Positions 51,239-60,709 of a DNA stretch of 64,000 nt are shown here, one piece after another. The position numbers and the translations under genes were made by a program. The notes beneath the pieces were generated by a model. The model searched no databases. It was not told the DNA's origin and saw only the letters and a program-made list of their open reading frames with translations. The first letter of the stretch is position 1. The number at the start of each line of letters is the position of its first letter. The DNA is from Streptomyces antibioticus (GTDB taxonomy: Bacteria > Actinomycetota > Actinomycetes > Streptomycetales > Streptomycetaceae): NCBI RefSeq assembly GCF_002019855.1, contig NZ_CM007717.1, positions 186,001-250,000 on the forward strand. The letters are read 5' to 3'.

Positions 51239-52198
51239 GTGTCCCACATCCGCGTCATGCTCGACTACTTCCACCCCTGGCCCAACTCCGCCGGCTTCTT
51301 CGTCGCCCGCGACCGTGGCTGGTACCGGGAGGCCGGTCTCGAGGTCGAACTGTCCGTGCAGGATCCCGGTCGTGGCGACACCCTGGAGTATCTCGCCCGC
51401 CGCCAGGCCGACTTCGGGATCTTCCCGCCCAACCGGCTGCTGGTGCGCCGTGCCCAGGGGCAGCCGCTGATCGCCGTCTCGGCGGTCAACCACCGTGCCC
51501 TGGAAGCCATTCAGACCGTGACCGGACGCGGTATCGAACGGCCCCGGGACCTGGCGGGACGGCGCCTCGCGTACAACCCGACCCCGCGCGGGCGGGCGTT
51601 GGTGCGGCATCTGGTCGCCGCGGACGGCGGTGATCCCGACGCCGTGGTGACCGTCGACGCCGGGTATCGCGAACTGACCGTGGACGACCTGGAGTCGGGC
51701 GAGGCCGACGCCACCTTCGGCGTCTACTGGTCCTGGGACGCGCTGCGCGGCGGCCTCCCCGAGGAGCGCCGGCTGACCTGGCCGGTGGACGAGATCGGCG
51801 CCCCGCGCTACCACAGCTACCTCCTCGGGGCGCACGAGGAGACGGTCCGCGCCGATCCCGACGCCGTACGCCGCTTCCTCGCAGCGACCGCGCGCGGGTT
51901 CGCCGCGGCGGCCGCCGACCAGCCCGCCACGCTGGCCCTCCTGGAACGCGTCATCCCCTACTTCCCGCGCCCCCTCATAGCCCGCTCGCTGGAGCTGGTG
52001 GCACCGACCTGGACGGACCACGAGGGACGTTGGGGCGGCATCGCCGAGGACCGCATGGGCCCCTACGCCCACTGGCTCGCCGCCCAGGGCGTCCTGCCCA
52101 CGGCCGACGGCTGGCGCACGGCCTACCGCACCGACCTGCTGCCGGACCTCGCCCCGGGACACACGGCGGCGCTCCCCGCGGCCCGGACCGGCGCATGA
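51239..52198 (+). CDS. NMT1/THI5-like substrate-binding protein without a signal peptide
   Basis: A 319-residue periplasmic-binding fold (MLDYFHPWPNSAGFFVARDR, DPGRGDTLEYLARRQADFGI, DLAGRRLAYNPTPRGRALVRHL). GTG 51239 has GGAGC upstream. Unlike the second binding protein of this operon it begins straight at the fold and has no signal peptide or lipobox, so it must stay in the cytoplasm unless the true start is missed. THI5-like proteins can also be enzymes using a substrate-bound PLP, or intracellular ligand-binding proteins. Confidence 0.82.
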   Translation: MSHIRVMLDYFHPWPNSAGFFVARDRGWYREAGLEVELSVQDPGRGDTLEYLARRQADFGIFPPNRLLVRRAQGQPLIAVSAVNHRALEAIQTVTGRGIERPRDLAGRRLAYNPTPRGRALVRHLVAADGGDPDAVVTVDAGYRELTVDDLESGEADATFGVYWSWDALRGGLPEERRLTWPVDEIGAPRYHSYLLGAHEETVRADPDAVRRFLAATARGFAAAAADQPATLALLERVIPYFPRPLIARSLELVAPTWTDHEGRWGGIAEDRMGPYAHWLAAQGVLPTADGWRTAYRTDLLPDLAPGHTAALPAARTGA

Positions 52199-52387
52199 AC
52201 CCGCTCCCGTACGACGGCCGCCGCCGTCGCGGCACGGGGACGGCGCCCCTCGGCCCGGCCCGCTCCCGCGCCACCCTGCCGTGTCCCGGCCGCGCCCGCA
52301 CCGCACCGCACCAGCAGCCGTCACCCCCTCGCCGTCCTCTCCCCGTACCGGGCACCAGCCGCCCGCCGCAAGAAACGAGCCCGTCCC

Positions 52388-53464
52388 GTGAACCCGTCCC
52401 GCCTGCTGCCCCGCACTCCCCGCCGAGCCGTCCGCCTCGCACTGACGGCCACCGCCGTCGGCGCGCTCTTCGCCGTCACGGCTTGCTCCTCGGATTCCGG
52501 TTCCGGCTCCCGCGACGGTGACGCCAAGGGGCTCACCGAGGTCTCCCTCGCGCTCGACTGGACGCCGAACACCAACCACACCGGCATCTACGTCGCCCAG
52601 CAGCTCGGCTGGTTCAAGGACGCCGGGATCGACCTGAAGATCCTGCCCTACGGCTCGACCTCGCCCGAGACCCTTATCGCCGGCCACAAGGCCGACTTCG
52701 GCATCTCCTACCAGGAGGGCCTCACCGCGGCCCGGTCCGCCGGCCAGGACATCACCTCGGTCTACGCCGTGACCCAGAAGACCAACGTCACCATCGCGGT
52801 CTCCGCCGACCGCAAGGACATCACCTCCCCCAAGGACCTGGACGGCAAGACCTACGCCGGTTTCGGCGCCGCCTACGAGAAGCCGCTGCTCCGGTCCGTC
52901 ATCAAGAACGCGGGCGGCACCGGTGACTTCACGTCGGTCACCCTCAACACCTCGGCGTACGCGGCCCTTTACGCGGGCAAGGCCGACTTCGCCATGCCGA
53001 TGCCCACCTGGGAGGGGCTGGAGGCGAAGCTCAGCGGCAAGCCGCTGAAGAACTTCGAACTCACCGACTACGGCTTCCCGGAGATCTACTCCACGCTGAT
53101 CGCGTCCTCCGACCGGTACCTCAAGGCGAACGGCGCGACGGCGAAGAAGTTCCTCGACGCGGTGGAACGCGGCTACGCCTACGCCGTCGAGAACCCCTCG
53201 AAGGCCGCGGATGTGCTGATCGAGGCGAACAAGAGCGTGCTCACCAACACCGAGCTGGTGCACCAGAGCGAGAAGCTGCTCGCCGACTCCTACTACCGCG
53301 CGGCCGACGGCTCCCTCGGCACCCAGTCCGCCGACCGCTGGAAGGCGTTCGCCGACTTCGAGTACGCGTCCGGACTGCTCAGCGACGCCGACGGCAAGAA
53401 GCTGACCGCCGCCCCGGACACCTCGTCGTGGTTCACCAACGACTACCTCCCGGAGAAGTCGTGA
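52388..53464 (+). CDS. NMT1/THI5-like ABC substrate-binding lipoprotein
   Basis: A 358-residue lipoprotein. The signal has Arg pairs (PRTPRRAVRL), a hydrophobic core and the lipobox TAC with Cys33. The mature fold, SLALDWTPNTNHTGIYVAQQ then GWFKDAGIDLKILPYGST, matches the THI5/formyl-aminopyrimidine and riboflavin/sulfonate binding group; LDWTPNTNHTG is the THI5-type ligand loop. It feeds the permease and ATPase that follow with overlapping starts. Ligand not determinable from sequence. Confidence 0.9.
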   Translation: MNPSRLLPRTPRRAVRLALTATAVGALFAVTACSSDSGSGSRDGDAKGLTEVSLALDWTPNTNHTGIYVAQQLGWFKDAGIDLKILPYGSTSPETLIAGHKADFGISYQEGLTAARSAGQDITSVYAVTQKTNVTIAVSADRKDITSPKDLDGKTYAGFGAAYEKPLLRSVIKNAGGTGDFTSVTLNTSAYAALYAGKADFAMPMPTWEGLEAKLSGKPLKNFELTDYGFPEIYSTLIASSDRYLKANGATAKKFLDAVERGYAYAVENPSKAADVLIEANKSVLTNTELVHQSEKLLADSYYRAADGSLGTQSADRWKAFADFEYASGLLSDADGKKLTAAPDTSSWFTNDYLPEKS

Positions 53465-54306
53465 CCGCCGCCACCACCGACGCCTCGCCCACCACCCTCA
53501 AGGCCAAGGCCGCCCGCCCCTCGGCGCGCCGCAGGCTCCGCTCCCCCGCCATCGTCCTGCCCCCGCTCCTCGTCGTCACGGCGCTCCTCGCCGTCTGGCA
53601 GACCTACACCAGCGCGGCCGCCGTGGACCCCACCGTCCTGCCCAGCCCCTGGCGGGTGCTCTCCCAGGGCTGGGAGAACCGGCAGGACCTGTGGGACGCG
53701 ACCCTGCCCACCCTCCAGGAGACCGTCGCCGGGTTCGGGATGTCGTTCGTCGCCGCCTGGCTGGTGGCGGTCCTGCTGGACTTCTCCACCTGGGCCCGCC
53801 GGGGCCTGTACCCGCTTCTGGTCGCCTCCCAGACCATCCCGATCGTGGCCGTCGCACCGCTGCTGATCATCTGGTTCGGTTTCGGCCTGTTCCCGAAGAT
53901 GCTGGTGGTCACCCTCGCCACGTTCTTCCCGCTCACCGCCAACCTCGCCGCCGGATTCGCCTCCGCCGATCCGGAGGCCATGCGGCTGCTGCGCTCCCTG
54001 GGCGCCGGCCGGACACGCACGTTCCTGATGGTCCGCGTGCCCAGCGCGATGCCGTACTTCTTCGCCGGGCTGCGGGTCAGCATCACCTACGCCGTCGTCG
54101 GCGCGGTGTTCGCCGAGTACGCGGGCGCGGAGAACGGGCTCGGCATCTACATGCAGGCGCAGAAGAGCGCCTTCCGCACCGACCTCGTCTTCGCGGCCGT
54201 GGCGGTCACCGCCGCCCTGAGCATCGCCCTGTTCGCCACGACCTACCTCCTCCAACGCCTCGCCCTGCCCTGGGAACGCGCCACCCGGCGGAAGGACCAC
54301 CCATGA
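53461..54306 (+). CDS. ABC transporter permease
   Basis: A 281-residue BPD-type permease with six hydrophobic segments. The cytoplasmic EAA loop is AMRLLRSLGAGRTRTFLMVRVPSAMPYFFAGLR (about 178-210). Belongs to the SsuC/TauC/ThiX group. The GTG start overlaps the binding-protein stop (GTGA) and the end overlaps the ATPase ATG, so the three subunits are made together. Confidence 0.92.
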   Translation: MTAATTDASPTTLKAKAARPSARRRLRSPAIVLPPLLVVTALLAVWQTYTSAAAVDPTVLPSPWRVLSQGWENRQDLWDATLPTLQETVAGFGMSFVAAWLVAVLLDFSTWARRGLYPLLVASQTIPIVAVAPLLIIWFGFGLFPKMLVVTLATFFPLTANLAAGFASADPEAMRLLRSLGAGRTRTFLMVRVPSAMPYFFAGLRVSITYAVVGAVFAEYAGAENGLGIYMQAQKSAFRTDLVFAAVAVTAALSIALFATTYLLQRLALPWERATRRKDHP

Positions 54307-55103
54307 GCACCCCCGACGGCACCACCCCCGGTGCCCCCGATCCGCGGCTCGTGCTGCGCGGCGTCGACAAGGGCTACGACGGTCTCGACGTCCTGCGCGG
54401 TCTCGAACTGTCCGTCCAGCCGGGCGAGTTCGCGGCCGTGATCGGCCCCAGCGGCAGCGGCAAGAGCACCCTGCTCAACCTGGTCTCCGGGCTCGACCGG
54501 CCCACGGCCGGCGAGATCCTGGTCGACGGGGAGCCTCCCCGCACCCGCTCGGGCCGGGTCGCCTACATGCCGCAGAAGGACCTCCTCTTCCCCTGGCGCA
54601 CCGTCCTCGCCAACACCGCCCTCGGTCTGGAGGCGCAGGGGGTGCGCCGGACGGAGGCCCGCCGCCGGGCCGCCGCGCTGTTCGACGCGTTCGGCCTCGA
54701 CGGCTTCCAGCACAGCTATCCCGGTCAGCTCAGCGGCGGTATGCGGCAGCGCGCGGCGCTGCTGCGCACCGTCGTCCTGGAACGTCCGCTGCTGCTGCTC
54801 GACGAGCCGTTCGGCGCCCTGGACTCCCTCACCCGCCGTGAACTCCAGCGCTGGCTGGCCCACATGTGGCACACCTACCGCTGGACCGTCGTCCTGGTCA
54901 CCCATGACATCCGGGAGGCGGTGCTGCTCGCCGACACCATCCACGTCCTGTCACCGCGGCCCGCCTCGGTGACCGCGCGCATCGAGGTGCCCCGCCCGCC
55001 ACGCGGCGGGGACGGCCCGCGCGCACTGGACGCCGTCACGGCGGCCGAGGTCGAGGAACGCGTCCTGGCCGCGCTCGCCGCGCCTTCGGGAGCCGCCCGA
55101 TGA
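54303..55103 (+). CDS. ABC transporter ATP-binding protein
   Basis: A 266-residue ATPase of the nitrate/sulfonate/taurine-type importer family. Walker A GPSGSGKST (48-56), Q-loop MPQKDLLFPW, signature LSGGM (143-147), Walker B LLLLDEPFGALD (163-174) and H-loop VTHDIREAV. ATGA overlaps on both sides couple it to the permease and to the kinase gene. Confidence 0.94.
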   Translation: MSTPDGTTPGAPDPRLVLRGVDKGYDGLDVLRGLELSVQPGEFAAVIGPSGSGKSTLLNLVSGLDRPTAGEILVDGEPPRTRSGRVAYMPQKDLLFPWRTVLANTALGLEAQGVRRTEARRRAAALFDAFGLDGFQHSYPGQLSGGMRQRAALLRTVVLERPLLLLDEPFGALDSLTRRELQRWLAHMWHTYRWTVVLVTHDIREAVLLADTIHVLSPRPASVTARIEVPRPPRGGDGPRALDAVTAAEVEERVLAALAAPSGAAR

Positions 55104-56308
55104 CCGCACCCGGCGGCAACGCCACGGAACCCGCCCCGCCGGCCACGCACGGGCTCGGCTACGACCGCGTCGAACCCGACTGGGCTCCCCTCACCGCCGA
55201 CGAGGCGGCGGACGTGCTCGGCGGCCCGGTCCGGCTGCACTGGCACAGTCCCCGCCCGCTGTCCGCGGCCGCCGTCGTGGAGCACGACGGACGGCGCGTC
55301 TTCCTCAAACGGCACCACACCGGCGTCCGCACCCTCGAAGGGCTGGAGGAGGAGCACGCCTTCCTGCGCCATCTGCGCTCCCGCGGCGCGCCCGTGGTCG
55401 ACGTCCTCGCCGCGTCGGCGCGCGGCGAATGGACCTACGAGGTGCATTCGCTGGGCCACGGCACGGACCTCTACCAGGACGCGCTGTCCTGGACGCCGTT
55501 CACCTCGGTCCATCACGCCCGGGAGGCGGGTTCCGCGCTCGCCCGGCTCCATCGGGCCGCCGTCGGCCACCGGGCGCCGGCCCGCCGGGTCCAGCCGCTG
55601 GTGTCGTCGTTCCGCGTGTTCGGCGGCCCCGATCCGCAGGGCGCCCTCGCCGCCTACGCCGCCGAGCGGCCGGCCCTCGCCGACGCCCTGCGCTCCGACC
55701 CGGTCGACGCCGACCTGGCCCGCTGGCATCTGCCGCTGCACGCCGAACTGGCGCCGCTCCTGCCCGAGTTGGAGCCGCTGTGGACGCACAACGACTGGCA
55801 CGCCTCCAACCTGCTGTGGGACACGACCGGCGGCGGGGACACCGTGTCCACGGTGCTCGACTTCAACCTCAGCGACCGGACCACGGCCGTCCACGACCTC
55901 GCGGTGGCACTGGAACGCAACGTCTTCGGCTGGCTGGACCTGCCACGCGGCCACCGCCATGTGTCGGTGCAACACGCCCACCTCACGGCCCTGTTGGAGG
56001 GCTACGCCGCCGTCCGCCCGCTCAGCGAGGCCGAGGCCGAAGCGCTGCCCGCGCTGCTGCCCCTGGTCAACGCCGAGTACGCACTGTCGGAGATGCACTA
56101 CTTCCACGAAGTGACCCGCTCGGCGGCGAACACCGCACTGGCCCGCGCCTACTTCACCGACCACACCCGCTGGTTCACCACCGAACCCGGCCGTCTCGCC
56201 CTGCGCCAGGTGCGGGACACCGCGCGGCGACTGACCGCATCCGCACCTCTCTCCGGTCGCAAATCCGGTGGCGGACCGGGCGGCGAGCGGGCAGGCTCAC
56301 GCGCATGA
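55100..56308 (+). CDS. APH/choline-kinase-fold phosphotransferase
   Basis: A 402-residue small-molecule kinase. N-lobe strand with HDGRRVFLKRHH supplies the ATP-binding Lys. The catalytic loop WTHNDWHASNLLW (228-240) has Asp232 and Asn237, and the metal-binding Asp254 is in VLDFNLSD. It overlaps the ABC ATPase by ATGA, so it is the last coupled gene of the import operon and probably phosphorylates the imported substrate or its oxidation product to trap it. Methylthioribose kinase and homoserine kinase II share this fold, but the sequence alone does not name the substrate. Confidence 0.82.
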   Translation: MTAPGGNATEPAPPATHGLGYDRVEPDWAPLTADEAADVLGGPVRLHWHSPRPLSAAAVVEHDGRRVFLKRHHTGVRTLEGLEEEHAFLRHLRSRGAPVVDVLAASARGEWTYEVHSLGHGTDLYQDALSWTPFTSVHHAREAGSALARLHRAAVGHRAPARRVQPLVSSFRVFGGPDPQGALAAYAAERPALADALRSDPVDADLARWHLPLHAELAPLLPELEPLWTHNDWHASNLLWDTTGGGDTVSTVLDFNLSDRTTAVHDLAVALERNVFGWLDLPRGHRHVSVQHAHLTALLEGYAAVRPLSEAEAEALPALLPLVNAEYALSEMHYFHEVTRSAANTALARAYFTDHTRWFTTEPGRLALRQVRDTARRLTASAPLSGRKSGGGPGGERAGSRA

Positions 56309-56360
56309 TCCCGATGAGTTCCGCGTCCGTCCCCGGAACCCGCCGACACCGGAGCCGCCC

Positions 56361-57101
56361 ATGACGAGCAGTGAGCTGTGGAGCCGTGAGACCGCCGACC
56401 GCTACGACGCCGAGGAGACCGAGCGGACCTCGGACGCCGTCCTCGGACCGACGGTCGCCTTCCTCGCCGAACTCGCGGGCGACGGGCGGGCGTTGGAGTT
56501 CGCCATCGGAACCGGGCGCGTGGGCGTCCCGCTGCGGGAACACGGTGTGCCCGTGGTGGGGATCGAGCTGTCCGAACCCATGGCGGCTGTCCTGCGCCGC
56601 AAGGCCGACGAGGACACGCTCCCGGTGGTCATCGGGGACATGGCCACCACCGTCGTGCCCGGCGAGTTCAGCCTGGTCTATCTCGTCTACAACACCATCA
56701 CGAACCTGCTCACGCAGGACGAGCAGGTCGAGTGCTTCCGCAACGCCGCGCGTCATCTGGCGCCCGGCGGCCGGTTCGTCGTCGAACTGGGCGTGCCGCC
56801 GCTGCGGTTGCTGCCGCCCGGGCAGGTCGCGGTGCCGTTCGACGTCTCCGACCGGCATCTCGGCTTCGACACCTTCGACCTGGTCGAACAGATCCTGGTC
56901 TCGCACCACTTCACCCGCGACGGCGGCGACGGCCGCTACCGCCGCGGCGCCTCCCGGCACCGGTACGCCTGGCCGGCGGAGCTGGACCTGATGGCGAAGA
57001 TCGCCGGACTCCACCTGGAGCGGCGCGTCGCGGACTGGGACGGGTCGCCGTTCACCCCGGAGTCCCCGCAGCACATCTCCGTCTGGCGCAAGCCGACCTG
57101 A
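56361..57101 (+). CDS. Class I SAM-dependent methyltransferase
   Basis: A 246-residue soluble methyltransferase. Motif I is ALEFAIGTGRVGVPL (44-58), the acidic loop VVGIELSEPM (64-73), and post-motif segments YLVYNTITNLLTQDEQVECFRNAARHL and GGRFVVELGVP. C-terminal ESPQHISVWRKP is typical of a widespread Streptomyces group. 52 bases after the kinase stop with GGAG in front, so it may be read through from the operon. Substrate unknown. Confidence 0.87.
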   Translation: MTSSELWSRETADRYDAEETERTSDAVLGPTVAFLAELAGDGRALEFAIGTGRVGVPLREHGVPVVGIELSEPMAAVLRRKADEDTLPVVIGDMATTVVPGEFSLVYLVYNTITNLLTQDEQVECFRNAARHLAPGGRFVVELGVPPLRLLPPGQVAVPFDVSDRHLGFDTFDLVEQILVSHHFTRDGGDGRYRRGASRHRYAWPAELDLMAKIAGLHLERRVADWDGSPFTPESPQHISVWRKPT

Positions 57102-57241
57102 CATTCCCCCAGTCGGTGCGCCGTGACGGTGGTCGCCGGTTCGGGAATACGGCGGCTCGGGCGCGGGTTCCGGACCCCTGAAGAGCTGAAGACGATCACG
57201 GGCCGCCGCCCTGCGCGGCGCGCCCGTCGAAGGGGGACGGT

Positions 57242-58225
57242 ATGAAGGCGGTCGCGTTCAAGGAGGTCGGCGGACCGGAGGTCCTGCGTCCGGTGGAGCT
57301 GCCCACACCGGAGCCGGGGCCGGGCGAGGTGCTGATCCGGGTGGCGTACGCGGGCGTCAACTACGGCGAAGTCCAGCACCGGCTGGGCGACTTCGGCGCT
57401 CCCGAGGGCGAGACGGTCACCGGTCTGGAGGCGTCGGGGACGGTGGCGGCGCTCGGTGAGGGCGTGACGGGCCTGACGCTCGGCGAGGAGGTCGCCGCGT
57501 ATCTCCCGGACGGCGGCGGTTACGCGGAATACGCGTCGGCACCGGCCTCGTTCGTGTTCCCGCTGACCGACGTGGGCCTCGGTCTGCGGACGGCCGGTGC
57601 CGCGCCCCTCGTGCTGACGACCGCGTACGGCGTGCTGGCCGGCGCGGCCCGGATCGCGGCCGGTGACACCGTGCTCGTCCACGCGGCGGCGGGCGGAGTC
57701 GGTTCGGCGGCGGCGCAGCTCGCCCGGTCGCTGGGGGCGGCGGCTGTGTACGGCACCGTGAGCACCAAGGAGAAGGCGGAGTACGCGCGCCGCTTCGGCT
57801 ACGACGAGGTCTTCGAGCGCGACGGCTTCGTGGAGGCGGTCCGGGCGGCGACGTCCGGGCGCGGCGTGGACCTGGTGCTGGACCCGATCGGCGGCGCCAC
57901 CCGGCTGGCGAGCTTCGAGATCCTGGCGCCGTTCGGCCGGGTCGCGGTCTACGGGGAGGCGGCCCGGCATCCCGACCTGAGCCTGCCGGTCCTCCCGGTG
58001 TGGAAGAACAACCGTGTCCTGACGGGCTACAACATCGGCGACCTCTCCCGCCGGGACCCGGATGCCCTGCGGCGGCACACCCTCGCCGCGCTGGGACTGG
58101 CCGCGTCCGGTGACGTGCGGATCGACATCACGGCCGAGTACGAGCTGTCCGACGCGTCGGAGGCGCATCGCCTGCTGGAGGCCGGTGCGAACACGGGCAA
58201 GGCCGTGCTGCGGGTGGGTGGTTGA
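57242..58225 (+). CDS. Zeta-crystallin-type quinone oxidoreductase (MDR)
   Basis: A 327-residue zinc-free reductase with MKAVAFKEVGGPEVLRPVEL at the start, the nucleotide-binding segment VLVHAAAGGVGSAAAQLARSLG and GVDLVLDPIGGATRLASFEIL. Related to but distinct from the enzyme at 21122. GAAGGGGGAC in front of the ATG. Stands alone, 140 bases after the methyltransferase. Confidence 0.9.
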   Translation: MKAVAFKEVGGPEVLRPVELPTPEPGPGEVLIRVAYAGVNYGEVQHRLGDFGAPEGETVTGLEASGTVAALGEGVTGLTLGEEVAAYLPDGGGYAEYASAPASFVFPLTDVGLGLRTAGAAPLVLTTAYGVLAGAARIAAGDTVLVHAAAGGVGSAAAQLARSLGAAAVYGTVSTKEKAEYARRFGYDEVFERDGFVEAVRAATSGRGVDLVLDPIGGATRLASFEILAPFGRVAVYGEAARHPDLSLPVLPVWKNNRVLTGYNIGDLSRRDPDALRRHTLAALGLAASGDVRIDITAEYELSDASEAHRLLEAGANTGKAVLRVGG

Positions 58226-58283
58226 GGCCACCCGCGTGAGATGAGACCCCGGGCGTGGCCGTCGAGGCGAGCGGCGGCGGCGG

Positions 58284-58780
<497 letters not shown>

Positions 58781-58789
<9 letters not shown>

Positions 58790-59449
58790 GTAGAGTCAAG
58801 CGGGGCCGGTGGCGTGACGCGTGGCCGGGTGGACAAGCGGCAGGCGATCCTGGACGCCGCGTTCACCGTCTTCGCCCGGCGCGGGTACGCGCAGGCGTGC
58901 GTCCAGGAGATCGCGGAGGAGGCGCGCGTCGCCAAACCGACGGTCTACAGCCATCTGCGCGACAAGGAGACCCTCTTCCGCCACACGGTCGAACTGGCCG
59001 CCGACGCCCTGGCGGCGGAGAGCCTCGCCGCGGTCGAACGGCTGCGCACCCTCGGCCCCGACGGCGACCTGCGGGCGGCGCTCACGGATCTCGCCCGGCG
59101 GCTGCTGACGGTGTGCTGCGGTGAACGCTCCCGCGCGCTGCGGTCGTTGACGTACGCGCAGGTGTCGCAGTTCCCCGATCTGATCGACACCGTGCAGGAG
59201 CGCACCGCGCACCGCCCGCGCGCGGCGCTCGCCGACCGGCTGGCCCGGCTCTCGCTGGCCGGCCGGCTGCGCGGCGGCGACCCGGAGCGGGCCGCCGAGC
59301 ACTTCTTCGCCCTGCTCACCGGCCCGCTGGAGTCGCGTTCCCGGCTGGGCACCCGCCGGGTCCCCGCCGCCGAGCTGCGCGATGTGGCGGAGGCGGCGGT
59401 GGACGTCTTCCTGCGCGCCTACGGCGCCGACGAACCCGCCTCGCACTGA
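58781..59449 (+). CDS. TetR-family regulator with leaderless start
   Basis: A 222-residue regulator. The HTH is at about 20-66 (AILDAAFTVFARRGYAQACVQEIAEEARVAKPTVYSHLRDKETLF) and the C-terminal domain is TetR_C_7-like (FFALLTGPLESRSRLG). The ATG at 58781 has no ribosome site but lies 7 bases after TAGAAT; a GTG at 58814 would be the conventional alternative. Expected to repress itself and the divergent Dabb gene. Confidence 0.85.
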
Positions 59450-59458
59450 GCCTTCTGT

Positions 59459-60343
59459 TCAGCGAGTTGCCAGCCCTAGCTGGGCGGACGCCGCGTCGAC
59501 GGTCTGCTCCAGCAGGACGGCGATCGTCATGGGCCCCACCCCGCCGGGGACCGGGGTGATCAGGCCGGCCCGGGTGCGGGCGGTGTCGAAGTCGACGTCA
59601 CCGACGTTGCCCGCGTTGTATCCGGCGTCGATCACGACGGCGCCGGGCCTGATGTCCTCGCCGCGAATCAGCCGGGGCCGTCCCACGGCCGCGACGACGA
59701 CGTCCGCCTCCCGTACGGCCGCCGCCAGGTCCGCCGTACGGGAGTGGCAGTAGGTGACGGTGGCGTCGCGGGCGAGCAGCAGCATGCCGACGGGCTTGCC
59801 GAGGATCGCGCTGCGGCCCACCACCACGGCACGCCGGCCCGTGAGTTCGACGTCGTACGCGTCCAGCAGCCGCATGATTCCGCCGGGGGTGCAGGACGCG
59901 AAGCCGGGCCGTCCGAAGCTCATCGAGGCGAAGCTGCTCATCGTGACGCCGTCGACGTCCTTCTCCGGCGCGATGGCCTCGAACGCCGCCCGCTCGTCGA
60001 TGTGCGGGCCGACGGGGTGCTGCAACAGGATGCCGTGCACGGCGGGGTCCTGCGACAAGGTCCGCAGGGTGCCTACGAGTTCGGCGGTCGTGGTGGCGGC
60101 CGGCAGGCTGACGAGCCGCGAGTCGATGCCGGCCTTCGCGCACCGGGCCCGCTTCATCCGGACGTACGTCACCGAGGCCGGATCCTCGCCCACCAGCACC
60201 GTGGCGAGGCACGGCGTCACACCGGTACGCCGGGTGATCTCCGCCGCCCTGACCGACGTCTCCTCGACGACGCGCCGGGCCAGGGCGGTCCCGTCCATCA
60301 GCCGGGCCGTCCGGGTCTGCATGTGCGTGCGCGTGCGGGACAT
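59459..60343 (-). CDS. folD: FolD: methylenetetrahydrofolate dehydrogenase/cyclohydrolase paralog
   Basis: A 294-residue bifunctional one-carbon enzyme interconverting 5,10-methylene-, methenyl- and 10-formyl-tetrahydrofolate. Motifs: YVRMKRARCAKAGI with the catalytic Lys, GILLQHPVGPHID, EKDVDGVTMSSF and VVGRSAILGKPVGMLL for NADP. The substrate-motif Tyr is YVRMKRARC rather than the usual YxxxKxKAxxxxG. The ATG at 60343 follows GGAGG; a longer frame would run into the riboswitch. Control by the ZTP riboswitch upstream ties it to purine and folate status. Confidence 0.93.
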   Translation of the reverse strand: MSRTRTHMQTRTARLMDGTALARRVVEETSVRAAEITRRTGVTPCLATVLVGEDPASVTYVRMKRARCAKAGIDSRLVSLPAATTTAELVGTLRTLSQDPAVHGILLQHPVGPHIDERAAFEAIAPEKDVDGVTMSSFASMSFGRPGFASCTPGGIMRLLDAYDVELTGRRAVVVGRSAILGKPVGMLLLARDATVTYCHSRTADLAAAVREADVVVAAVGRPRLIRGEDIRPGAVVIDAGYNAGNVGDVDFDTARTRAGLITPVPGGVGPMTIAVLLEQTVDAASAQLGLATR

Positions 60344-60370
60344 GGTCGCCTCCAGGCGTCGCTGACCACT

Positions 60371-60450
60371 CGCCCAGGCGCACGGCATCGACCGGTTCGG
60401 CAGGCCGCTCCCCGGTGGTGCTCCACCTCAGCGCCAGTCACGGCCCACAC
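60371..60450 (-). promoter_or_regulatory. ZTP/ZMP riboswitch (pfl motif) upstream of folD
   Basis: On the minus strand the RNA carries the two conserved pfl halves. The first is GTGACTGGCGC (60441-60431) followed by a GGTGGAGCACCACC stem and CGGGGAGCGGCC. The second is GTGCGCCTGGGCG (60383-60371) after a variable linker. These are the defining blocks of the ZTP riboswitch, which senses the purine intermediate ZMP/ZTP and commonly precedes folD. The aptamer ends about 28 bases before the ATG. CGCCTGGAGGCG around the ribosome site could fold and hide it, so translational control is likely. Confidence 0.9.
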
Positions 60451-60543
60451 GCCACTGTAGTGGACCGCTCGCGGCGGCCGGGGTGTCTCGGGCGGTGGGA
60501 CGCGTGGTGGACGGGCCGGTCCCGGGTGTGCTTTCATCCGGCC

Positions 60544-60633
60544 ATGGAGACCACTGGACCGGCTTACGCCGTGCTGCTCGACCCGTTCTGGGTGAGCCGC
60601 CGCGCCGACCAGTTCGACCAGGTCTGTCGCTGA
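60544..60633 (+). CDS. Candidate short leader peptide of the oxygenase/MetY operon
   Basis: A 29-residue frame METTGPAYAVLLDPFWVSRR followed by ADQFDQVCR and a stop. The RRxDxxxxxCR ending loosely recalls the RRHVDxxRVxSAxC leader peptides of sulfur operons, and a hairpin follows before a sulfur-related operon. The ribosome site is weak and the match is partial, so this is tentative. Confidence 0.35.
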   Translation: METTGPAYAVLLDPFWVSRRADQFDQVCR

Positions 60634-60709
60634 ACGCCGTACGACGGCTCGCGACCTCCGACCTCTCTCCCGCCTGAATCGGTTTCCTGATTCCTCCGTC
60701 CGCTCCGAT

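Noticed and set aside
52196..52387. Possible small gene starting ATGAACCCGCTCCCG in the overlap after the first binding protein
   Set aside because: The frame is Arg/Pro-rich, has no ribosome site suited to it and runs antiparallel to codon bias into the lipoprotein gene.
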